Notes under the pieces: model-generated
The model's input: the letters and a program-made list of their open reading frames with translations, nothing else
Told to the model about the DNA's origin: nothing
The model's database searches: none
Position numbers and translations under genes: made by a program
From: Chitinophagales bacterium
GTDB lineage: Bacteria; Bacteroidota; Bacteroidia; Chitinophagales; UBA10324
DNA length: 5,129 nt
Direction: 5' to 3'
Assembly (NCBI GenBank): GCA_013695715.1
Contig: JACCZZ010000090.1
Location: forward strand, 1 to 5,129
Shown here: one piece after another, positions 1 through 5,129 of the stretch
Layout: every line of letters begins with the position of its first letter
Position numbering within the stretch: the first letter of the stretch is position 1

Positions 1-126
1 TGGAAATATAATGGTGCCTGCAGTGATGAATGCTCATCACATCCCCGTAGCAGACCTTATGTGGGAACAGGGTATTACGTGAAAAGTAGATTATCGGCCA
101 TTGATTCACATATAACATCAATTTAA
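1..126 (+). CDS. possible 3' end of an unidentified upstream gene (partial)
   Basis: Frame 1 is open from the left edge for 41 codons and stops at TAA 124-126. The peptide starts WKYNGACSDECSSHPRS and contains RPYVGTGYYVKS; it has two Cys, several Ser and Arg, and no T9SS tail. I do not recognise a family. A second reading, in frame 2, stops at TGA 80-82 and also gives a protein-like peptide (MVPAVMNAHHIPVADLMW), so the true frame is uncertain. Frame 3 stops at once. No start codon lies in the window, so if real this is only a C-terminus. The case rests on its length alone, and 41 codons can be open by chance. Confidence 0.35.
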   Translation, partial: WKYNGACSDECSSHPRSRPYVGTGYYVKSRLSAIDSHITSI

Positions 127-197
127 AAGGTATTATGAAGGATAATCTTATATCAAAACCTGCCAACGCTTTATTTTTTTACCTGAAATTAGAGGCA

Positions 198-205
198 TAT
201 CTTTG
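198..205 (+). promoter_or_regulatory. candidate Bacteroidota -7 promoter box for gene 1
   Basis: TATCTTTG matches the Bacteroidota sigma-ABfr -7 consensus TAnnTTTG at every fixed position. Transcription would start near 211, leaving a leader of about 70 bases before the ATG at 282. The -33 element (TTG or TTTG) is not clear: the expected region is a T-run (174-180) without a TTG. The box also sits inside a 4-bp inverted repeat (GGCA 194-197, TGCC 204-207), which is probably chance. An exact 6-of-6 match in AT-rich DNA is suggestive, not proof. Confidence 0.4.
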
Positions 206-281
206 CCAAGTCTTCTAAAGATCTCTTGTTTTATAATTCAGGTATTTAGAATTCAACTTAATCTCTTCAATTTAATTTCTT

Positions 282-2372
282 ATGAAGCATTTTTTTACCT
301 CTCTTGTGCTCATTCTAATCTGTCGAATAGTCTTAGGACAGTTTAGTTATGTTTATCCGGTTCCCGGCTCTGCCCTCCATACACCTCAAACTACCATCCT
401 GCTTAAAAATGGCGATTTGATAGACCGGCAATCATTAGTGAACGAGCAGCTTGTAGAAATTAGCGGATCATTAAGTGGTGTTCATGAATGGACTTGCCGC
501 TTATCTGATGATGACAAGACAGTAATCATAAAACCTGATCAGGTGTTTGCCTATGGGGAAACAGTTTCAGTTACAGTGTTTGCTGCTTTAAGAAAACAAA
601 ATGGTGAATCCATTAATGGAACCTCTTTTAACTTTAAGATAAAAAATGAAGTTACTCCTGCACAGCAGGAAAAGATTAAGCAGGCCAAGCTGCAGAACTT
701 CATTGATTCTTATGGATATGATCCTACTAAGAACAACAGCAATAAGCTTTATCCACTCGATTCGATGCCGACCTGGACCGTTAACATCAATGATAATCCT
801 GCTCCCGGTATGTTTTTTTTTACCAACCATGAAGAGGGTATTTCCGGATCGCCTGAAACCAATTCCTTCACTACCATTATAAAAAATAATGGGCAAATTG
901 TGTGGGCTCGCGATCAGGGACCCGATGGTCGTGACTTTAAAATAAATGCCAACGGATACCTTACATACTATAAATTAGATCCTCCCAGTTGGATGGTTAT
1001 GGATTCTAATTACAACATCATTGATTCTGTGCAATGTAAGAATGGACTTGCAGATGAAACAAACAGCCATGATATGATGATGTACCCTGACGGTCATGTA
1101 TTTCTTATAGCATGGGAAAATCAAACTATTGACATGACAGCTTATGGGGGTGTTGAAGATGCAATAGTTACGGGGCTGATTATTCAGGAGCAGGATGCAA
1201 ATCGTGATGTGGTGTTTGAGTGGAGAAGCTGGGATCATTTCGAATTTACTGATGCAAATGACTATACTCCCCTCACGAATGCTACGGTGGATTATGTTCA
1301 TGGAAATTCAGTTGAGCGAGATTATGATGGGAATGTCCTAATATCTTCAAGAAATATGGATGAGCTTACTAAGATTAACCATCAAACCGGCAACATTATT
1401 TGGCGTATGGGAGGAGAAAACAACCAGTTCACTTTTATAAATGACAACATCCCCACTCATTTTTCGTCGCAGCACGATTTACGTCGTATACCCAATGGCA
1501 ACATCACCATATTTAATAATGGCAATCATCCTTCACCACCAATATCCAGCGCAAAAGAATATGCCTTGAATGAGGTAAATAAAATTGCGACACTTGTATG
1601 GTATTATGAGCATCCTGATGTAAATGGGGTGAATGTGTATGGCTCTGCTACAGGAAGTGTTCAGAGGCTGCCAAGTGGAAATACGGTAATTAATTGGGGG
1701 CTTGTTGCTCCAAATCTCCCAAATCATACTGAAGTAGATATGAGTAAGAATATTAAGTGGGAGATGAGTTTTGATGAGCCAGGGCAGAAAACGTATCGCA
1801 TTCATAAGTATGCATGGAATCCTTGCAGCAGAATTACAGGCTATCTTATGAAAGCAAAGCCAGGTTCGTCCATGGCGCTTGTTGGTTGGGGTACAGCAAC
1901 CGGCGCAATTTCTTATCAGGTGCAGTATCGTAAGCTTGGGACAAGTATGTGGCAATCAGTTAATACCGCTAAGTTGTCGGTTAAGTTAACAGGTCTTATT
2001 CCTGAAACAAAATATGAATGGCGTGTAAAAACATTGTGCTCTAAAACCCCAACTATTTCTTCTGCTTATTCTGAACTTGACACATTTAAAACCGATCCTT
2101 TAAGGACATCAAATGAGTTAATGGACAATGCAAATCTCCTTTCCTTATACCCTGTTCCAGCGCATGATCAGCTAACCATTCAATTAAATGAATCCTGTGA
2201 AGGTTCGCTTCTTATTACAAATATGATAGGAAGAGTTATGTATGAAAGCACTTTAAGGCAAGAATCAGGAGGTAGTATCAAGTTGGATATTAAAAATTGG
2301 AGCCCAGGTGCTTATATAGTTCAGTTAAGAGGTAACGAAAACATTGAAGTCAAAAAATTTATTAAAGAATAA
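282..2372 (+). CDS. secreted arylsulfate sulfotransferase-like protein with Fn3 domain and T9SS sorting tail
   Basis: The 696-residue protein has five parts. Residues 1-19 are a signal peptide, probably cut at VLG|Q. Residues 20-122 form an Ig-like domain (SbsA/Big_5 type, with the typical YGETVSV strand). Residues about 157-510 are an arylsulfotransferase (ASST) beta-propeller. Residues 515-604 are a fibronectin type III domain, and 617-696 a T9SS type A tail (YPVPAHDQ to KKFIKE). The ASST family moves sulfate from one phenol to another without PAPS, through a sulfated His. The matching positions here are H263 (NSHD), H340 and N342 (VHGNS), R357 (ISSR) and H398 (SSQHD); T457 may match a further active-site Thr. 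The H-x-N and QH spacing agrees with E. coli AssT as I recall it, so I infer an active enzyme. AssT is periplasmic, whereas T9SS would place this protein on the surface or outside. The ATG at 282 follows an in-frame TAA at 273-275 and has no Shine-Dalgarno. The substrate is unknown; a non-enzymatic propeller role is possible. Confidence 0.88.
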   Translation: MKHFFTSLVLILICRIVLGQFSYVYPVPGSALHTPQTTILLKNGDLIDRQSLVNEQLVEISGSLSGVHEWTCRLSDDDKTVIIKPDQVFAYGETVSVTVFAALRKQNGESINGTSFNFKIKNEVTPAQQEKIKQAKLQNFIDSYGYDPTKNNSNKLYPLDSMPTWTVNINDNPAPGMFFFTNHEEGISGSPETNSFTTIIKNNGQIVWARDQGPDGRDFKINANGYLTYYKLDPPSWMVMDSNYNIIDSVQCKNGLADETNSHDMMMYPDGHVFLIAWENQTIDMTAYGGVEDAIVTGLIIQEQDANRDVVFEWRSWDHFEFTDANDYTPLTNATVDYVHGNSVERDYDGNVLISSRNMDELTKINHQTGNIIWRMGGENNQFTFINDNIPTHFSSQHDLRRIPNGNITIFNNGNHPSPPISSAKEYALNEVNKIATLVWYYEHPDVNGVNVYGSATGSVQRLPSGNTVINWGLVAPNLPNHTEVDMSKNIKWEMSFDEPGQKTYRIHKYAWNPCSRITGYLMKAKPGSSMALVGWGTATGAISYQVQYRKLGTSMWQSVNTAKLSVKLTGLIPETKYEWRVKTLCSKTPTISSAYSELDTFKTDPLRTSNELMDNANLLSLYPVPAHDQLTIQLNESCEGSLLITNMIGRVMYESTLRQESGGSIKLDIKNWSPGAYIVQLRGNENIEVKKFIKE
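1824..2093 (+). other. fibronectin type III domain present only in gene 1
   Basis: Residues 515-604 show the usual Fn3 pattern of Bacteroidota secreted proteins: a leading Cys (C515), the ALVGW strand, YQVQYRKLGT, W557, the LTGLIPETKYEWRVKT strand and a second Cys (C586) that could pair with the first. In gene 2 the propeller end (HKYEWYP) passes into the T9SS tail after only about 20 residues, so the domain was either inserted in gene 1 or deleted from gene 2. In secreted enzymes such domains usually act as spacers or in binding to polymers or the surface. Confidence 0.8.
2130..2369 (+). other. T9SS type A sorting domain of gene 1
   Basis: Residues 617-696 carry the marks of the type A C-terminal signal: LYPVPAHDQLTI near the start (the family's YPNP-like motif), a central NMIGRVM segment, WSPGAYIVQL near the end and a final basic KKFIKE. 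In T9SS cargo this domain directs export across the outer membrane and is usually removed, with the protein released or attached to surface lipopolysaccharide. It is only about half identical to the tail of gene 2, while the catalytic domains are far closer. Confidence 0.85.
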
Positions 2373-2427
2373 GTAAGTAGAAATTCCCTTTTTTCTAATC
2401 GTATTTATAGAATTTTGTTCATCAGCT

Positions 2428-4272
2428 ATGAAAAATATTTTTACCACCCTTATATTGATCCTTACTGTTGGAAGAGCCTGGAGTCAGTTTAGTTATGTTT
2501 ATCCGGTTCCTGGCTCTGCCCTGCATACACCTCAAACTACCATTCAGCTCAAAAATGGTGATTTGATCGATCGGAAATCCTTATTGAACGAGCAGCTTGT
2601 TGAAATAAATGGATCATTGAGCGGTGTTCATGAATGGACCGCCCGCTTGTCTGATGATAACAAGACAGTAATCATCAAACCTGATCCCGTGTTTGCCTAT
2701 GGAGAAACGATTTCAGTCATAGTGCATGCTGCTATAAGAAACCAAGGTGGTGAACCCATTAATGGCACCTCTTTCACCTTCCAAATAAAAAATGAGGTTA
2801 CGATTGAACAGCAGGAAAAGATTAAACAGGCAAAGCTCCAGACCTTCATTGATTCTTACGGATATGATCCAAGTGCAAATACAACTAATAAGGTGATGAA
2901 GCCGCTCGATTCAATTTATCCGCTTGATTCAATGCCCACTTTCACCATTAACATTAACAACAATCCTGCGCCCGGTAGGTTTTTTTACACTAATCATGAA
3001 AATAACATCTCCGGACCACCGGAAACCAATTCCTTTACTACAATAATTGAAAATGATGGCACCATAGTATGGGCTCGCGATCAGGGCGAAAGTGGACGTG
3101 ACTTCAAGTTAAATAATAATGGCTATCTAACTTATAATGATTTTCCCAAAGCATTGTGGATGATAATGGATTCCAGCTATAACGTTATTGATTCTGTGCA
3201 GTGTAAAAATGGTTACGAGCTATCAACCAATAATCATGATATGATGATGTACCCTGATGGTCATGTATTGCTTATGGCTTATGACAATCAGGTAATGGAC
3301 ATGACAGCATATGGGGGTTATGTAGATGCGGTGGTCCAGGGTTTTATAGTTCAGGAGCTGGATGCTAATCGTGATGTGATCTTTGAATGGAGAAGCTGGG
3401 ATCATTTTCAATTTACGGATGCAAATGCCTATACCCCTCTTGATAAGGCGACGGTTGATTATGTACACGGTAATTCTCTTGAAAAAGATTTTGATGGAAA
3501 TATCTTAATCTCATGCAGAAATATGGATGAGCTTACCAAAATTGACTTTGCTACCGGCAATATTATATGGAGGATGGGAGGTGAAAACAATCAGTTCACC
3601 TTTGTAAATGACAACATTCCCACTCATTTTTCATCCCAGCACGACTTGCGCCGAATAGCAAACGGCAACATCACCATATTTAATAATGGCAACCATCCTG
3701 ATCCCCCTATTTCAAGCGCAAAGGAATATGCCCTTGATGAGGTAAATAAAATTGCTACTCTGGTGTGGTACTATGAGCATCCTGATGTGAATGGAGTTCA
3801 CGTATATGGCTCTGCTACAGGCAATGCTCAGCGGCTCCCTAACGGTAACACTGTAATTGATTGGGGGCTGGTAGCTGTGGGTCTTCCAAATCATACAGAG
3901 GTTGATTCAAATAAAAACATTGTATGGGAAATGACCTTTGATGGTATAGGACAAAAAAGTTACCGTATACACAAGTATGAATGGTATCCTGAGATACCTA
4001 CCATTACAAATGCTGAGCCTGTGAAGCCCTCTTCTCTGCTATCTATTTACCCAGTGCCAGCACATCACGAGGTTACTATTAAAATTAATGAGCCGTTAGC
4101 TGGTTCCATGGTTGTTCTAAACATGATAGGAGCCGTAATGGATGAATGCCATTTACAAAAACACGAATCAGGGATAATCCATCTGGGCATCAAAGACTGG
4201 AACCCGGGAGTGTATGTGGTGCAATTTGAAGGAGATGGACGGCGGGAAGTGCAAAAATTTATAAAGGAATAG
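2428..4272 (+). CDS. secreted arylsulfate sulfotransferase-like protein with T9SS sorting tail (paralog of gene 1, no Fn3)
   Basis: This 614-residue protein has a signal peptide (1-19, probably cut at AWS|Q), an Ig-like domain (20-122), an ASST beta-propeller (about 164-517) and a T9SS type A tail (535-614, YPVPAHHE to QKFIKE). All presumed catalytic positions of gene 1 are kept, shifted by seven: H270, H347, N349, R364 and H405, with T464 as a possible further one. By ASST family knowledge it should transfer sulfate between phenolic compounds without PAPS, at the surface or outside the cell; the substrate is unknown. The residue before R364 is Cys (ISCR), where gene 1 has Ser (ISSR). The start lies 55 bases after gene 1's stop, with no terminator hairpin and no good promoter between them, so co-transcription is likely. 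There is no Shine-Dalgarno before the ATG. Retention of both copies with conserved motifs suggests both are functional, perhaps with different acceptors or attachment. Confidence 0.88.
   Translation: MKNIFTTLILILTVGRAWSQFSYVYPVPGSALHTPQTTIQLKNGDLIDRKSLLNEQLVEINGSLSGVHEWTARLSDDNKTVIIKPDPVFAYGETISVIVHAAIRNQGGEPINGTSFTFQIKNEVTIEQQEKIKQAKLQTFIDSYGYDPSANTTNKVMKPLDSIYPLDSMPTFTININNNPAPGRFFYTNHENNISGPPETNSFTTIIENDGTIVWARDQGESGRDFKLNNNGYLTYNDFPKALWMIMDSSYNVIDSVQCKNGYELSTNNHDMMMYPDGHVLLMAYDNQVMDMTAYGGYVDAVVQGFIVQELDANRDVIFEWRSWDHFQFTDANAYTPLDKATVDYVHGNSLEKDFDGNILISCRNMDELTKIDFATGNIIWRMGGENNQFTFVNDNIPTHFSSQHDLRRIANGNITIFNNGNHPDPPISSAKEYALDEVNKIATLVWYYEHPDVNGVHVYGSATGNAQRLPNGNTVIDWGLVAVGLPNHTEVDSNKNIVWEMTFDGIGQKSYRIHKYEWYPEIPTITNAEPVKPSSLLSIYPVPAHHEVTIKINEPLAGSMVVLNMIGAVMDECHLQKHESGIIHLGIKDWNPGVYVVQFEGDGRREVQKFIKE
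2902..2937 (+). repeat. 18-bp in-frame near-tandem repeat inside gene 2
   Basis: CCGCTCGATTCAAT (2902-2915) is followed 18 bases after its start by CCGCTTGATTCAAT (2920-2933), one mismatch in 14. In protein this gives PLDSIY then PLDSMP, where gene 1 has a single YPLDSMP. It accounts for most of the 7-residue insertion in gene 2. It lies in the linker just before the propeller, so it is unlikely to change catalysis. Slipped-strand duplication is the simple explanation. Confidence 0.7.
4030..4269 (+). other. T9SS type A sorting domain of gene 2
   Basis: Residues 535-614 show LLSIYPVPAHHEVTI, the central NMIGAVM segment, WNPGVYVVQF and the final QKFIKE. The framework motifs match gene 1's tail but the stretch between them differs strongly. 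In family terms it directs export through T9SS, followed by removal of the tail and release or surface attachment. Confidence 0.85.
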
Positions 4273-4329
4273 ATTTTTGAACCCACCCTTAGATAAAAAT
4301 CAGCAGTGTCCTTAATAAAACTTACCAGG

Positions 4330-4363
4330 AAGAGTGCCAATTGTGGCCTGCTCTTTAATTTTT
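4330..4363 (+). terminator. rho-independent terminator after gene 2
   Basis: AAGAG (4330-4334) pairs with CTCTT (4351-4355), and inside it GCCA (4336-4339) pairs with TGGC (4344-4347) around an ATTG loop. The two stems are separated by a small internal loop (T4335 against CTG 4348-4350). A T-rich tract, TTTAATTTTT, follows directly to 4363. It lies about 60 bases after the stop of gene 2 and would end the gene 1-gene 2 transcript. Confidence 0.65.
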
Positions 4364-4372
4364 CTAACTTAG
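4341..4372 (+). promoter_or_regulatory. weak candidate promoter for gene 3
   Basis: TTG (4341-4343) and TAACTTAG (4365-4372) are 21 bases apart, within the spacing reported for Bacteroidota promoters. The second box matches TAnnTTTG at five of six fixed positions. It would give a short leader of roughly 15-20 bases before the ATG at 4396. The TTG lies inside the terminator loop, so the two signals would overlap. An alternative box TAATTTTT (4356-4363) is too close to this TTG. Confidence 0.25.
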
Positions 4373-4395
4373 CAGGATCCAAAAACAGGATTTCA

Positions 4396-5129
4396 ATGAA
4401 GAAAACATTACTCATTAGTTTATTATTTCTTTTTTTCCAAGCCGGATTTGCACAAACCGTTGTAAATAGCATAAATGCCCAATACAGAAATGGTCAAACC
4501 TTTATCAAATGGAATGTGATAACAGGAGATACTGGCTTCTACTATGTATATCGCTTCGACCATCAGATAACCAACAATAACATAGACAGTGCGAAATATG
4601 TAGGGCGGGTGCCGCATAATTTTTCGCTGAATTATTTCTTAACTCTCGGGACAAAGCAAGTAGTGGGTAGTCCGCAACGTTATTTTGTAATTAATCGAGA
4701 TCCGTTAGATTCCTTAAATGAAAGTCAGTGTTTTTTTGTAGCAACCTGCTCTAAAGATAAATCTGTCTACTATGCTGTTACATCAGATTCTTTAGGTTTA
4801 GATGGCACTATGGTAGAAAACAGATATATTATTCCTGGTGCAAATTCTATTATGTCCAGCGTTTCAGAAAAAGTAGCTCCTATAGAAGCTATTTTGCAGA
4901 TAGATGACTTGCCATTGCTTATTGATAGCACCTTATTCTATGATGCTTATACTGTTTTTGGCGGAAATGTAAAAACCCAGTATACACCTGAAATGACCAA
5001 TGAAGGATGTCTCCCCTTTAATATGGGAATAGTACCAGATGACGATCCGGCAGGGCCTAATGCATCTACGTTCTTCTTTTATGGAGGCGGTGGAAATGCA
5101 TACGAGAATGTGAGCGGGATTCATATTGA
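4396..5129 (+). CDS. secreted protein with Fn3-like N-terminal domain, possible alpha/beta-hydrolase start (partial)
   Basis: The reading frame is open from ATG 4396 to the right edge: 244 codons plus two bases, with the 3' end missing. Residues 1-19 are a clear signal peptide (MKKTLLISLLFLFFQAGFA, cut before Q20). Residues about 24-130 look like a fibronectin-type domain, with YRNGQTFIKWN, FYYVYRFD and SVYYAVTSD as successive strands. From about 205 the text (FNMGIVPDDDP, then STFFFYGGGGNAYENV) resembles the first strands and glycine-rich oxyanion loop of secreted alpha/beta hydrolases that carry such an N-terminal domain; this is inference, since the nucleophile region lies outside the window. 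AGGA (4387-4390) five bases before the ATG is a possible ribosome binding site, unlike genes 1 and 2. It sits past a terminator, so it is probably its own unit. A T9SS tail may lie beyond the edge. Confidence 0.75.
   Translation, partial: MKKTLLISLLFLFFQAGFAQTVVNSINAQYRNGQTFIKWNVITGDTGFYYVYRFDHQITNNNIDSAKYVGRVPHNFSLNYFLTLGTKQVVGSPQRYFVINRDPLDSLNESQCFFVATCSKDKSVYYAVTSDSLGLDGTMVENRYIIPGANSIMSSVSEKVAPIEAILQIDDLPLLIDSTLFYDAYTVFGGNVKTQYTPEMTNEGCLPFNMGIVPDDDPAGPNASTFFFYGGGGNAYENVSGIHI

Larger units (their letters stand above)
339..4272 (+). repeat. tandem gene duplication (genes 1 and 2)
   Basis: Genes 1 and 2 align over almost their whole length in direct orientation. In residues 20-148 I count 19 differences in 129, about 85% identity; the propeller is close to that and the T9SS tail roughly 50%. 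Differences between the copies are one Fn3 domain (gene 1 only), a 7-residue insertion in gene 2 (around residues 156-162) and the signal peptides. The most similar DNA is 339-397 against 2485-2543, with 57 of 59 bases the same. No transposon ends or target duplications are visible around the pair. Confidence 0.9.

Noticed and set aside
1..118. Minus-strand frame open from an ATG at 118 off the left edge.
   Set aside because: Only about 39 codons, with an unlikely composition, and it conflicts with the longer plus-strand reading.
194..207. Inverted repeat GGCA/TGCC upstream of gene 1 as a terminator for the upstream gene.
   Set aside because: Four base pairs with a six-base loop and no T-tract afterwards; too weak.
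232..237. TATAAT, an E. coli style -10 box upstream of gene 1.
   Set aside because: Bacteroidota mostly use TAnnTTTG, no suitable -35 is present, and such a hexamer is expected by chance in AT-rich DNA.
975..1301. Antisense open frame with a similar antisense partner at 3223-3468, which could look like a conserved gene pair.
   Set aside because: Both lie opposite the same conserved propeller region of the two paralogs, so their similarity comes from the sense genes. The peptides have no domain features.
1533..1955. Antisense open frame with a counterpart at 3712-3894.
   Set aside because: Same reason: a shadow of the duplicated sense sequence, rich in His, Ile and Pro and with no recognisable motif.
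2379..2417. Possible terminator (AGAAA/TTTCT around 2379-2396) or promoter (GAATTTTG 2410-2417) between genes 1 and 2.
   Set aside because: The stem is short and has only AT-rich pairs with no proper T-tract after it, and the box would leave a leader of only about five bases.
4065..4617. Two overlapping minus-strand open frames across the end of gene 2, the gap and the start of gene 3.
   Set aside because: They run opposite a clear T9SS tail, a terminator and a clear signal peptide, and their peptides show no family features.

Overview
The window looks like chromosomal DNA from a member of the phylum Bacteroidota that uses the type IX secretion system (T9SS). Three things in the sequence suggest this. 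Two proteins end in a type A T9SS sorting domain. All three signal peptides end just before a Gln, as is common in this phylum. The DNA is AT-rich, and genes 1 and 2 have no Shine-Dalgarno sequence before their starts. No ribosomal or housekeeping marker is present, so I cannot place it below phylum. Bacteroides itself is unlikely because of the T9SS tails.

Layout, all on the + strand. Bases 1-126 may be the last codons of an upstream gene I do not recognise. A 155-base gap (127-281) holds a candidate Bacteroidota promoter. Gene 1 (282-2372) encodes a 696-residue secreted arylsulfate sulfotransferase-like protein: signal peptide, Ig-like domain, ASST beta-propeller, fibronectin type III domain and T9SS tail. 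After 55 bases comes gene 2 (2428-4272), a 614-residue tandem paralog with the same plan but no fibronectin domain. A 123-base gap follows, with a good rho-independent terminator (4330-4363) and a weak candidate promoter. Gene 3 (from 4396, running off the right edge) encodes a secreted protein with a fibronectin-like N-terminal domain and what may be the start of an alpha/beta-hydrolase-like region.

Genes 1 and 2 clearly arose by tandem duplication and are probably co-transcribed. Both keep the His, Asn and Arg positions that match, from memory, the active site of E. coli AssT, so both may be active PAPS-independent sulfotransferases moved to the cell surface or outside by T9SS. Substrates cannot be read from the sequence. 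Gene 3 lies beyond the terminator and is probably a separate unit; a functional link to the pair is not shown. I see no RNA genes, CRISPR, insertion sequence or phage signal.
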